Shown here one piece after another: positions 7,400-15,922 of a stretch of 64,000 nucleotides of DNA. Source of the stretch: Acinetobacter pittii (GTDB lineage Bacteria; Pseudomonadota; Gammaproteobacteria; Pseudomonadales; Moraxellaceae); the NCBI RefSeq assembly GCF_034067285.1, contig NZ_CP139286.1, forward strand, positions 558,001 through 622,000, in the 5' to 3' direction. A program made the translations under genes and the position numbers. The notes beneath the pieces are model-generated. The model ran no database searches, was not told where the DNA came from, and saw only the letters and a list, made by a program, of their open reading frames with translations. Each line of letters opens with the position of its first letter. Positions within the stretch are counted from its first letter, which is position 1.

Positions 7400-9181
7400 T
7401 TAAGCTTGATTTGTAAAGTAATCTTCACTAAAGCCCATAATTAAGTCTGAACCAGCTTTAATCTTAGCAATGCGCGCATCAATATCTGGCAAGATGCGTT
7501 CAACAAAGTACTGAGCCAAAGCAAGTTTATTTTGATAGAAATCACCAGACTTATCTTTAGCAGCGGCAGCAATTTTCGCAAACATATATGCGAAGCTGAG
7601 TAAGCCCACTGCATGTAAATAATCAACCGCAGCTGAGTTCGGGAAATCTACATTCTCAGCAGCTTGTTCAATAATAAACTGAGTGATCGCTTCAATTTCA
7701 GTTGCAGCATCTAAAGTTGCATCTTTAATGAAGTTTAAATCAGTATCTAAGTCATTTGCGAAGTCACGAATTTCAGTGATGTATTCAGCAATGAACGCAC
7801 CGCCACATTTAATGGTTTTACGACCAATTAAATCTTGAGATTGAACGCCGTTAGTTCCCTCGTAGATTTGAGCAATACGAAGGTCACGAATACATTGTTC
7901 CATTCCCCATTCACGGATATAACCGTGACCACCGAACACCATCTGAGCATCTAAAGTTGCTTGGAATGCTGTATCTGTGAGGTAAGCTTTTGCAATTGGA
8001 GTTAAAAGCGCAACGCGGTCATTGGCTTTTTTCACTGCTGCTGCATCAGTTGAGAATTTAGTGATATCGAGTTGCTGACCTACATATACAGCAAATGCAC
8101 GAGATGCTTCATTATTTGCACGTGCGTTTAACAACATACGACGTACATCACCATGGACTAAAATGCTGTCAGCAGGTTTATTTGGTGATTGAACACCAGC
8201 TGCACTACGGCCTTGTAAACGATCAGTCGCGTATTGAGCAGCATTTTGATAAGCAAATTCAGATGCACCTAAACCTTGAATACCCATTGATAAACGTTCG
8301 TAGTTCATCATAACGAACATGGCAGCAAGACCTTCGTTCTCTTTACCAACGAGGTAACCTTTTGCTCCATCAAAGTTCATCACACAAGTTGCAGATGCTT
8401 TGATACCCATTTTATGTTCAATAGAACCTGGGCCAACATGGTTACGGTCGCCTAAAGAACCATCTTCATTTACAAGGTACTTCGGTACAATAAATAGCGA
8501 TATACCACGTGAACCAGCAGGGGCATCTGGAGTTTTAGCAAGGACCAAGTGAATGATGTTTTCAGCTAAATCGTGGTCGCCGCCAGTGATGAAGATTTTA
8601 GTACCTGTGATGTTATAAGTACCGTCTTCATTACGTTCTGCTTTAGTTTTGATAATACCTAAGTCAGTACCTGCATGTGGCTCGGTTAAGCACATTGTGC
8701 CAGACCATTCACCTGAATAAATCTTAGGTAAATATGTTTCTTTTTGCTCTTGAGATGCGTAGCTGCTTAAAGCCATACCTGCACCCACTGAAAGAAGCGG
8801 GTAGAGCATAAATGATGGGTTTGTCGCAAATAACATTTCATCAGAAAGAACGGTGAGCATTTTTGGCATGCCTTGGCCACCCCATTCTTCATCGGCACCT
8901 AAGCCAATCCAGCCGCCTTCTGCATATTGACGAAATGCATCTTTAAAACCAGCTGGTGTGAACACCTCACCGTTTTCATAGCGAGCGCCTTCTTCATCAC
9001 CGGTACGGTTTAATGGATGAGTCACGTTCTGAGCAAATTTAGCCATTTCTTCTAAAATTGCTTCAGCTGTTGCAGCATCTACATGAGCAAGTTTCTCATT
9101 AGACTGCCAAAATTGTTCTGCTTTAAATACATCATTTAAGATGAATTTCATATCAGCTAAAGGAGCATTGTAAATTGGCAT
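7400..9181 (-). CDS. Acyl-CoA dehydrogenase (long form with C-terminal extension)
   Basis: A 593-residue FAD-dependent acyl-CoA dehydrogenase that introduces the alpha-beta double bond into acyl-CoA, passing electrons to ETF. Order of parts: an N-terminal extension (MPIYNAPLADMKFIL), the all-alpha N domain, the beta middle domain (TMCLTEPHAGTDLG at about residues 163-176, then GTKIFITGGDHD), the C domain with YEGTNGVQSQDLIGRK, and a C-terminal DUF-type extension (PF12806-like). This layout matches the DmdC-like/FadE-related enzymes of Pseudomonas and Acinetobacter. The ATG is preceded by AAGGTGA. A clearly paralogous gene lies 167 bp upstream in the same orientation, with a terminator between them, so the two are probably transcribed separately. 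The chain length handled cannot be told from sequence. Confidence 0.9.
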   Translation of the reverse strand: MPIYNAPLADMKFILNDVFKAEQFWQSNEKLAHVDAATAEAILEEMAKFAQNVTHPLNRTGDEEGARYENGEVFTPAGFKDAFRQYAEGGWIGLGADEEWGGQGMPKMLTVLSDEMLFATNPSFMLYPLLSVGAGMALSSYASQEQKETYLPKIYSGEWSGTMCLTEPHAGTDLGIIKTKAERNEDGTYNITGTKIFITGGDHDLAENIIHLVLAKTPDAPAGSRGISLFIVPKYLVNEDGSLGDRNHVGPGSIEHKMGIKASATCVMNFDGAKGYLVGKENEGLAAMFVMMNYERLSMGIQGLGASEFAYQNAAQYATDRLQGRSAAGVQSPNKPADSILVHGDVRRMLLNARANNEASRAFAVYVGQQLDITKFSTDAAAVKKANDRVALLTPIAKAYLTDTAFQATLDAQMVFGGHGYIREWGMEQCIRDLRIAQIYEGTNGVQSQDLIGRKTIKCGGAFIAEYITEIRDFANDLDTDLNFIKDATLDAATEIEAITQFIIEQAAENVDFPNSAAVDYLHAVGLLSFAYMFAKIAAAAKDKSGDFYQNKLALAQYFVERILPDIDARIAKIKAGSDLIMGFSEDYFTNQA

Positions 9182-9278
9182 AATCGTTCACCTTTTTTGT
9201 GCACATTGGCCTGTGCTAGATATCCTGTAAAACGAAATGGATATGGAATTTAAAGTGTAAATTTATCATTGATTTTAT

Positions 9279-9316
9279 AAAAAAAGGACCGTCAAAACTG
9301 AGCAGTCCTTTTTTGT
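9279..9316 (-). terminator. Terminator of the second acyl-CoA dehydrogenase gene
   Basis: AAAAAAGGAC and GTCCTTTTTT form a stem with a 15-base loop (CGTCAAAACTGAGCA), with T runs on either strand. It lies just beyond the stop at 9349 on the reverse strand. Confidence 0.8.
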
Positions 9317-9348
9317 TTTTTAACATTGCATATCGCAACTAACTATGA

Positions 9349-11151
9349 TTAGAAAGCGAAATGTTCAGCGTCTAATGACATTAATGGATCTAGACCACCC
9401 GCAATCACATCTACATGAGAACGTACACGTGGTAATACTTTCTTAAAGTAGAAGCGAGCAGTAGTTACTTTCGCATTGTAGAAGTCAACATCGGTAGTAC
9501 CGGCTGCTAATTTCTCTTGTGCTACAAGCGCCATACGAGCCCATAGGTAAGCTAAAGTGATATAACCTGAGAAGTAGAGGTAATCTACAGCAGCAGCGCC
9601 TACTTCATCTGGGTTTTGCATCGCACGCATACCGATTTGCATAGTCAGATCGCCCCATTCTTTGTTAAGAGCCGCAAGCGGTTCAACAAATTCTTTCATA
9701 GCAGCGTTGTCTTTGTTTGCTTCTACGAATTTATGGATGATCTTAGTGAAGTCACGTAGCATTGCACCTTGAGTTTGCAATACTTTACGACCTAACAAAT
9801 CAAGTGCTTGAATTTCAGTTGTACCTTCATACAAGCAAGCAATACGTGTATCACGTACGATTTGCTCCATGCCATGCTCAGAAATAAAGCCATGACCACC
9901 GAAGACTTGTACACCGTGCTTAGCAGATTCAGAACCTGTTTCAGTCAAGAATGCTTTCGCAATTGGAGTCAATAAAGACAAGATGTTGTCAGCAAACTTG
10001 CGCTCTTCTTCTGTTTCGCCTTTTTCAACGATGTCAGCGTATTGAGCAAGTAAGTAAACAAGTGCACGACCGCCTTCAGCAAACGCTTTTTGAGTTAAAA
10101 GCATGTTGCGCACAGCAGGGTGAACGATAATTGGGTCTGCTTCTTTTTCTGGAGCTTTAGGACCAGAAAGTGAACGCATTGCTAAACGTTCTTTCGCATA
10201 AGTCAACGCACCTTGGAAAGATGATTCAGATGCTGCTAAACCTTGAACAGCAGTACCAATACGTGCTGTGTTCATGAAGGTGAACATACAGTTCAAACCA
10301 CGGTTTTCAGGTCCAATCAAGTAACCTTTCGCTTGGTCAAAGTTAATGACACAAGTCGCATTACCATGAATACCCATTTTGTGTTCGATAGAACCACAAC
10401 GTACCGCATTACGTTCGCCAATAGTTCCATCTGCATTTACATGGAATTTAGGAACGATGAATAATGAGATACCTTTAGTGCCTTTTGGCGCACCTGGTAG
10501 GCGAGCAAGAACGATATGGATGATATTCTCAGCCATGTCATGTTCACCAGCAGAGATAAAGATTTTCTCGCCAGAGATTGCATAGCTACCATCAGCATTT
10601 GGTTCTGCCTTAGAACGGATAATACCTAAGTCTGAACCAGCATGAGATTCAGTTAAGCACATCGTACCCGTCCAAACACCTGAAACAAGGTTTGGTAAGT
10701 AAGTATTTTTTTGTTCATCAGAACCGTGATGTTCTAATGTACGGACAGCTCCGTGAGACAAGCCTGGGTACATACCCCACGCCCAGTTAGAGCTACCTAC
10801 CATTTCAGAAATTGCAATACCTAAAGAGTTAGGTAAAGCCTGGCCACCGTATTGTTCTTCTGCTGATAAAGACGGAAAGCCAAGTTCAATATATTTTTGA
10901 TAAGCTTCTTTAAAACCTGTTGGAGTAGTAACTACGCCATCATTCCAAGTACAACCTTCGCGGTCACCAACTTGGTTTAAAGGAGAAAGTTCATTTTCAC
11001 AGAAATCCGCCGCAGCTTCTAAATATTGATCAACCAATTCACGGCTTACGTTACCTTGGAAATCAGGTAATTTTGCATAGTGTTCTTCAGCATTTAATAA
11101 TTCATGCAAAACGAATTGCATATCACGTAAGGGCGCTTTGTATTGTGGCAT
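9349..11151 (-). CDS. Acyl-CoA dehydrogenase (paralogue of the preceding gene)
   Basis: A 600-residue FAD-dependent acyl-CoA dehydrogenase with the same domain order as its neighbour. It starts MPQYKAPLRDMQFVLHELL, then carries TMCLTESHAGSDLGI in the middle domain, GEKIFISAGEHDMAEN, and LYEGTTEIQALDLLGRK in the C domain, followed by the C-terminal extension (VDYLYFSGYITLAYLWARMA). The similarity to the 593-residue neighbour along the full length indicates an old tandem duplication rather than a recent one, since many positions differ. The GAGGAACC ribosome binding site is good. A TGGT-GAA-ACCA palindrome 16 bp upstream may be an operator. Its role is fatty acid or related acyl-CoA degradation; the substrate is not determinable. 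Confidence 0.9.
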   Translation of the reverse strand: MPQYKAPLRDMQFVLHELLNAEEHYAKLPDFQGNVSRELVDQYLEAAADFCENELSPLNQVGDREGCTWNDGVVTTPTGFKEAYQKYIELGFPSLSAEEQYGGQALPNSLGIAISEMVGSSNWAWGMYPGLSHGAVRTLEHHGSDEQKNTYLPNLVSGVWTGTMCLTESHAGSDLGIIRSKAEPNADGSYAISGEKIFISAGEHDMAENIIHIVLARLPGAPKGTKGISLFIVPKFHVNADGTIGERNAVRCGSIEHKMGIHGNATCVINFDQAKGYLIGPENRGLNCMFTFMNTARIGTAVQGLAASESSFQGALTYAKERLAMRSLSGPKAPEKEADPIIVHPAVRNMLLTQKAFAEGGRALVYLLAQYADIVEKGETEEERKFADNILSLLTPIAKAFLTETGSESAKHGVQVFGGHGFISEHGMEQIVRDTRIACLYEGTTEIQALDLLGRKVLQTQGAMLRDFTKIIHKFVEANKDNAAMKEFVEPLAALNKEWGDLTMQIGMRAMQNPDEVGAAAVDYLYFSGYITLAYLWARMALVAQEKLAAGTTDVDFYNAKVTTARFYFKKVLPRVRSHVDVIAGGLDPLMSLDAEHFAF

Positions 11152-11166
11152 ATCGGGTTCCTCAAT

Positions 11167-11182
11167 ACTGGTGAAACCAGAG
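11167..11182 (-). promoter_or_regulatory. Possible FadR-like operator upstream of acyl-CoA dehydrogenase
   Basis: CTGGT-GAA-ACCAG (11168-11180) is a perfect 5-bp inverted repeat with a three-base centre. The E. coli FadR site has the same geometry (TGGT, three bases, ACCA). The site overlaps the region just 5' of the ribosome binding site. The regulator is inferred, and other fad genes in the window lack the same motif. Confidence 0.3.
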
Positions 11183-11396
11183 TTATAATCTTAATCTATG
11201 ATAATGTGCCATGAGGCACCTTGGACTACTACATCGTGCAACAACTTGCATAACTGCACAAGCACCTCAGTACCTTTACTTTGTGACTGCAAAGTCAAGA
11301 AAAAAATACTTAAATGATGTAAGTGCTTTGAGTGTAAATACTTTTGGTTATGTTTATATGATACAAATAGTCAAAATCGTAAATAGTTATGTATAA

Positions 11397-11424
11397 GCAA
11401 AAGGCGCCTATGGGCGCCTTTTGC
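11397..11424 (-). terminator. Terminator of the Spy-like lipoprotein gene
   Basis: The perfect 12-bp arms GCAAAAGGCGCC (11397-11408) and GGCGCCTTTTGC (11413-11424) flank a TATG loop, 17 bp beyond the stop at 11441. The rest of 11152-11396 shows no gene I would support. Confidence 0.85.
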
Positions 11425-11440
11425 TTGATGATTTTTAGAA

Positions 11441-11818
11441 TTATTTTGCTTGAACAGCTGCAGGAGCAGGGGCATTAACGGGTGGTTGAGGACGTTTTGG
11501 TTCAAAACGAAGGTTACATGTTCCTTCAAGTGTTTTATCGCCAACTTGAACATTTACTGTTTGTCCATTGGCCTTGCCATCACAAGCTTTTTGGATTTGT
11601 TCAAAACGCGCTTTGCGTTCTGCACGATGTTGTTCCCATGCTGCTTTTTGTTCTGGAGTAAATTCACGGTGCTTCATACGGTGGTGCCCCTCACGCGGGC
11701 CATCTTGCATCATTCCGCGCTCTGGCTTAGGTGGTTGAGTTGTCGATTGACACGCCGCCAAACTGCCCATTGTTACAATTGCCGCACTGAATAATGCAAT
11801 TTTTGCCGTCATTTTCAT
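11441..11818 (-). CDS. Small lipoprotein with a Spy/CpxP-like segment
   Basis: A 125-residue predicted lipoprotein. The signal peptide ends in the lipobox GSLAAC, with the modified Cys at residue 23. The mature part starts with a Pro/Gln-rich linker, then has a charged helical segment at about residues 48-80 (HREFTPEQKAAWEQHRAERK) containing an F-TPEQ motif like the LTxxQ repeats of the Spy/CpxP family. The C-terminal part has CDGKANGQTVNVQVGDK and a second Cys pair candidate (CNL), ending Pro/Ala rich. It is divergent from baeS with 126 bp between. In E. coli, spy is a main BaeR target, so regulation by the neighbouring BaeSR system is a reasonable inference. Function as a periplasmic stress chaperone is speculative. 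Confidence 0.75.
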   Translation of the reverse strand: MKMTAKIALFSAAIVTMGSLAACQSTTQPPKPERGMMQDGPREGHHRMKHREFTPEQKAAWEQHRAERKARFEQIQKACDGKANGQTVNVQVGDKTLEGTCNLRFEPKRPQPPVNAPAPAAVQAK

Positions 11819-11944
11819 ATTTAAAGCCCTCTAATGTTGTGTTTACCGATGCCTTAAAGATTAGATAATAAAGATGTAGAAACAATGGAGAGTTTTTCTT
11901 TTCGTTGTTGGTTACAATGCCAAATATAGGGTAAAAATGAGAGA

Positions 11945-13609
11945 GTGCTTTTGAACGTTCTACGTGTTCCCATTGCATTACGGTTATTTTTGACAGTCTT
12001 GCTCACCACATTACTTATTGCGACTGCAAGCTTGAGCGTTTTGCACTGGACAATGCAAAAGAACTTTGCCAAATATGTGGCTGACGTTGAAATGCAGAAG
12101 CTCGACCGCCTCATTACCAATTTGGGTGATGTCTATACGGTCTACCATGATTGGGGGAATGCGATTCAGGCACAGATTTTACAAATCGAAGGAACCGCGG
12201 CTCCCGATGACTACGATCGTCTTTCGCAGTGGTGGCTTCGTCGTCAATATGATATTGCCATACAACAGCATTCTTTTGATGAGCATGCGCTTATTAATAT
12301 TTCGCCTGAAGTTGCACCAACTAATAAAAATAGTATTTTTAGTGATGAAGAGTTAAGAACGCTTGAGCAAAATTTACCTTCTCAATATCAACCCTTTGAA
12401 GGATTGCGTTTCCCTTTAAGTGCAAACCAGTTTCGTCCAAGTGATGATAAAAATAAATCAAAGAAGGGAAGCTTAAAAGATATTGAAACTCAAAATGGTA
12501 AGAAGCGTTTTATCGCTTTACCAGACCGCTTAGGATTGAGTTCACGTTTATCTCTATATGACGCGCAGCACCAGTTTGTAGTGGGTGAACCGCCTTCTTC
12601 AGATCAGATGTCATTTCGTCCCATTATCTTAAACAATCAAGTGGTTGGATATTTGGGTTTGAAACCCGTTTTGGATAAAGAAGATGCTTTGAGTATTAAC
12701 TTCTTTAGTAATCAAAAGCGCTATTTGCTCTTAATTTATGCCTTAACCTTACTTTCAAGTTTAGTTGCAGCGCTATTGATGGCGACTTATTTTAAAAAAC
12801 CGATTCAGCGTTTATTAAATGCAACCAATGAATTAACGAAAGGAAATTATCAACATCAAGTTGTTATTAAACGAAATGATGAGCTGGGCGACCTATCCAC
12901 TCAATTGAACCATTTAGCAGAAATTTTACATCAGCATGAAGAGTCGCGACGTCAATGGGTAGCAGATACTTCTCATGAATTAAAAACGCCGCTGGCTGTA
13001 TTGCAAGCTCAAATTGAAGCCATGCAAGATGGGATTCGAAAAGCAACCCCTGAACATCTAGATGCGATGATGCGTCAGGTATCAAGCCTGAAAAAATTAA
13101 CCCAAGACCTTGCCGACTTGGCACAGGCAGATGCTCAGCAGCTTAAGTGTTATTTGAGTTCTGTAAATCCATGGGAAGTGGTATTACAGGAAGTTGAAAA
13201 CTTTAAACCAAAACTTGAGCAAGCTGGGCTTGAAATTCAAGTTGAAGGAACAAGTTCTCCGCTATTATTAGATCGTGATCGGTTTAAACAGATTGTTGTT
13301 AATTTAATTAGTAATAGTATTCGTTACACAGAAACAGGTGGCAAAATTCATATTCATACGAGCCAGACTCCTCAAGAGTGGACTTTATATGTTGATGATA
13401 GCCCGTTTGGTTTAAGTGATGAGCAATTATCCCGTTTAGGTGAGCGCTTCTATCGTGTAGATGATTCGCGTACGCGTAGTACAGGTGGAACAGGGCTGGG
13501 CTTAGCTTTGTCTTGTAAAATTGCGCAAGCGCTTGGTGGTACACTTAGTTTTGAACATTCACCGTTAGGTGGTTTACGTTGTGTACTTACTTTCAAAAAG
13601 CAGAGTTAA
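11945..13609 (+). CDS. baeS: Sensor histidine kinase BaeS
   Basis: Inner-membrane sensor kinase (554 residues) of the envelope-stress BaeSR system, which in A. baumannii influences AdeABC-type efflux. TM1 lies at about residues 10-32, a periplasmic sensor domain spans about 33-258, and TM2 at about 259-283 is followed by a HAMP domain. The dimerisation/phosphoacceptor motif is DTSHELKTPL, with the His near residue 344. The N box is NLISNSIRYTE, and the ATP lid includes FYRVDDSRTRSTGGTGLGLA. The G1 box reads VDDSPFG, not the canonical DxGxG, as in E. coli BaeS (DSAPG). The start is GTG at 11945, with TTG at 11951 as a possible alternative. It is followed 21 bp later by baeR in an obvious operon. 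Confidence 0.88.
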   Translation: MLLNVLRVPIALRLFLTVLLTTLLIATASLSVLHWTMQKNFAKYVADVEMQKLDRLITNLGDVYTVYHDWGNAIQAQILQIEGTAAPDDYDRLSQWWLRRQYDIAIQQHSFDEHALINISPEVAPTNKNSIFSDEELRTLEQNLPSQYQPFEGLRFPLSANQFRPSDDKNKSKKGSLKDIETQNGKKRFIALPDRLGLSSRLSLYDAQHQFVVGEPPSSDQMSFRPIILNNQVVGYLGLKPVLDKEDALSINFFSNQKRYLLLIYALTLLSSLVAALLMATYFKKPIQRLLNATNELTKGNYQHQVVIKRNDELGDLSTQLNHLAEILHQHEESRRQWVADTSHELKTPLAVLQAQIEAMQDGIRKATPEHLDAMMRQVSSLKKLTQDLADLAQADAQQLKCYLSSVNPWEVVLQEVENFKPKLEQAGLEIQVEGTSSPLLLDRDRFKQIVVNLISNSIRYTETGGKIHIHTSQTPQEWTLYVDDSPFGLSDEQLSRLGERFYRVDDSRTRSTGGTGLGLALSCKIAQALGGTLSFEHSPLGGLRCVLTFKKQS

Positions 13610-13630
13610 ATATAAAAGGAAAAAAATCTC

Positions 13631-14317
13631 ATGAAACATGTGATGTTGGTTGAAGATGAAGTCGAATTAGCGCATTTGGTACGTGATTATCTTGAAGCTG
13701 CCGGTTTTGAAGTAAGTATGTTTCATGATGGTCAGGATGCCTATGCGAGTTTCCAGCAACGTAAACCAAATTTGATGATTTTGGACTTAATGGTTCCAAG
13801 AATGGATGGTTTGACTATTTGCCGTAAAGTTCGTGAGCAGTCAGATTTACCGATTATTATGGTCACTGCCCGTACCGAAGAAATTGACCGTGTACTAGGT
13901 CTCAACATGGGCGCTGATGATTATGTATGTAAGCCATTTAGTCCAAAAGAACTTGTTGCTCGCGTACAAGCTGTGCTACGCCGTTTAGAGCGTAAGGCAG
14001 AGCCTGAACAAAATGATTCGTTCCGAATCGATAAAGCTCAGCAAAGAATTTGGTATCAACAAAAATCATTGAGCTTAACGCCAACCGAATTTCGCTTACT
14101 TGAGCTATTTTTAGAGCATGTGGGGCAAGTTTATTCGCGTGCACAATTATTGGATCATATTAATCCGGATAGCTTTGATGTTGCCGATCGCGTGATTGAC
14201 AGCCATATCAAAAACTTGCGCCGAAAAATTAGTGAAGCGGCTGAAACTGGTAACCGCCATGAATGGATTCAAGCTGTTTATGGTGTAGGTTACCGCTTCG
14301 AATATCCTGAAGAGTAA
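13631..14317 (+). CDS. baeR: Response regulator BaeR
   Basis: OmpR/PhoB-family response regulator of 228 residues. The receiver domain (1-115) has the acidic pocket (EDE at 8-10), the phosphoacceptor Asp at residue 52 (MILDLMVPRMDG), Thr in MVTART and Lys 101 in YVCKPF. The winged-helix DNA-binding domain follows (about 130-225) with SLTPTEFRLLELF and RVIDSHIKNLRRKI and ends VYGVGYRFEYPEE. The AAGGAAAA ribosome binding site is clear. Co-transcribed with baeS, it would activate envelope-stress and efflux genes. The divergent lipoprotein gene is a candidate local target, though no BaeR box was identified with certainty. Confidence 0.9.
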   Translation: MKHVMLVEDEVELAHLVRDYLEAAGFEVSMFHDGQDAYASFQQRKPNLMILDLMVPRMDGLTICRKVREQSDLPIIMVTARTEEIDRVLGLNMGADDYVCKPFSPKELVARVQAVLRRLERKAEPEQNDSFRIDKAQQRIWYQQKSLSLTPTEFRLLELFLEHVGQVYSRAQLLDHINPDSFDVADRVIDSHIKNLRRKISEAAETGNRHEWIQAVYGVGYRFEYPEE

Positions 14318-14333
14318 GTCTTCATAAAAGTTA

Positions 14334-14376
14334 TTCTGTGGATAACCACAATGTTATCCACAGAAAATGTGGATAA
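14334..14376. repeat. Inverted repeat containing three DnaA-box 9-mers
   Basis: The perfect 13-bp arms TTCTGTGGATAAC (14334-14346) and GTTATCCACAGAA (14353-14365) flank CACAAT. Each arm contains the DnaA consensus TTATCCACA (14337-14345 reverse, 14354-14362 forward), and a third copy sits at 14368-14376 (reverse). The element lies between convergent baeR and selO. The stem has no T run, so it is a poor intrinsic terminator. Confidence 0.75.
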
Positions 14377-14380
14377 AAAA

Positions 14381-15823
14381 TTAAGACGAACAACTCACTG
14401 CCACATCAGGCATATCGCTTGGTAACGGGCCTAAATCTTCCGGGTTTTCCAAATTTGGCTGTCTTGTGTAAGGATGGTTGAGTAGTTTAAATAAACGGTC
14501 AACTTCACTAAAATCATCTTTCTCAGCTGCTTCAATAGCACGCTGCGCCATGTGGTTCCGTAAAACATAAACTGGATTTGCTTTTTGCATATTGGCATCA
14601 AGTTCATCAATATCTTGATGCTCACGGATGCTGTCATATTGGCTAATAAACGCATCAAATTGACGAATATCAAGACAATCATCTCGTAAAGCTTTGTATT
14701 CTTTGTTTTGAAGACGAATAAAACTTTGCGTGTAATCGAGTTGTTCAGTTTGTAAGATTCTTAAAAAAGCAAAACTACAATCAAGACTGTCTTTATGGAA
14801 ATGAGGAAGTCCCATCTTTTGACATAAACCTTGCCCATAGTGCTCTAAAAAGATCGGTTCAAATTGTTCTAAGCAACGTGCTAACTCTTCTTTGAACTGA
14901 TCTTTTTGTTCAGGTTCAGCAAGAGGAATTAAGTTATTTAACCACGTCCATAAGTTCCAATGGCCTATACTTGGTTGATTTTGGTAAGTATAACGACCTT
15001 GGTAATCCGAGTGATTGTTGATCCAGTTTGGGCGAAAACGCTCCATAAAGCCATATGGACCAAAATCGAGTGTTGAACCTGTAATATTTAAGTTGTCGGT
15101 ATTCATTACACCATGAGCAAATCCAACCAATTGCCATTTCGCAATCATAATTGCAGTACGTTCAACTACCTTTTTTGCAAAAGATAAAATTGGATTTTCA
15201 GTTTCTAGGCATTCTGGATAGTGCCATTCAATACATTTTTGAGTAAATTCTGACAGCAACTCAGGTGCATATTGATTAATCCATTCGAAGTGTCCTAAAC
15301 GAATATGACATTCAGATGTTCTAAGTAGCATTGCACCTAACTCTAGTTTTTCACGCTGTACACCTTGAGTCGAGGTTGTAAAACCGACTGCGTGACTAGA
15401 AGCGACGCCTAAAGCATTTAGCGCATGTCCTGCTAAATATTCACGGACCACAGAACGTAATACTGCTCGCCCATCTCCCATTCTTGAATAAGGCGTAGGG
15501 CCTGCACCTTTGAGATGAAGGTCGATGGTTTGGCCCTTTGTATTCAATATTTGCGCAATCAGTAAACCACGACCATCACCAAGTTGACCTGCCCATTGTC
15601 CGAATTGATGGCCAGCATAAACCATCGCAAGTGGAGGAAATTCAGTGAAAGTACGTTGTCCACTACAGATCTCAACCCATGCATTTTTATCGTCTTCTGA
15701 CCATTGCAGTTCATCAGCCAATGCGCTGTTAAAATGTCCTGCCTTTGCACCACGTAACGGTGATGGCTGCTGAACATGAAATAATTTAGACGGAAGTGAA
15801 GGGTAGAGCGGATTAAACTGCAT
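14381..15823 (-). CDS. selO: Protein adenylyltransferase SelO (YdiU/UPF0061)
   Basis: A 480-residue SelO pseudokinase, a family that transfers AMP from ATP to Ser, Thr or Tyr of target proteins and is linked to redox stress. Recognisable blocks are YAGHQFGQWAGQLGDGRG (about residues 69-86), LKGAGPTPYSRMGDGRAVLR and SVVREYLAGHALNALGV. The MNTDNLNITGSTLDFGPYGF region follows, with the DFGPYGF stretch matching the metal-binding DFG-like motif. The protein ends DVAVSCSS; the Cys occupies the position of the selenocysteine in animal SelO, and the gene ends in TAA, so no Sec decoding is implied. Length is typical for bacteria (about 480). It stands alone, convergent with baeR, and has a weak ribosome binding site. 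Confidence 0.92.
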   Translation of the reverse strand: MQFNPLYPSLPSKLFHVQQPSPLRGAKAGHFNSALADELQWSEDDKNAWVEICSGQRTFTEFPPLAMVYAGHQFGQWAGQLGDGRGLLIAQILNTKGQTIDLHLKGAGPTPYSRMGDGRAVLRSVVREYLAGHALNALGVASSHAVGFTTSTQGVQREKLELGAMLLRTSECHIRLGHFEWINQYAPELLSEFTQKCIEWHYPECLETENPILSFAKKVVERTAIMIAKWQLVGFAHGVMNTDNLNITGSTLDFGPYGFMERFRPNWINNHSDYQGRYTYQNQPSIGHWNLWTWLNNLIPLAEPEQKDQFKEELARCLEQFEPIFLEHYGQGLCQKMGLPHFHKDSLDCSFAFLRILQTEQLDYTQSFIRLQNKEYKALRDDCLDIRQFDAFISQYDSIREHQDIDELDANMQKANPVYVLRNHMAQRAIEAAEKDDFSEVDRLFKLLNHPYTRQPNLENPEDLGPLPSDMPDVAVSCSS

Positions 15824-15881
15824 AGGCTTAGCAAAATAAAGAGAGCGGATTTCACTATAACACAGTTAAAAAGCAGGCATA

Positions 15882-15907
15882 AAAATAGCTCCCGAAAGAG
15901 CTATTTT
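15882..15907 (-). terminator. Terminator of the desaturase gene
   Basis: AAAATAGCTC (15882-15891) and GAGCTATTTT (15898-15907) form a 10-bp stem around CCGAAA, with a T run on the reverse strand 15 bp past the stop at 15923. Confidence 0.85.
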
Positions 15908-15922
15908 AGATCAGAATTTAAT

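Noticed and set aside
11211..11396. 61-codon forward ORF between the acyl-CoA dehydrogenase and lipoprotein genes
   Set aside because: No ribosome binding site and no recognisable product. The region is AT-rich.
11727..12120. Reverse-strand ORFs over the baeS start and the lipoprotein start
   Set aside because: They overlap the real divergent genes and their promoters, and have no plausible start signal.
14381..14400. Possible selenocysteine at the SelO C-terminus
   Set aside because: The C-terminal residues are encoded as Cys-Ser-Ser with TAA as stop. There is no in-frame TGA and no SECIS-like element needed.
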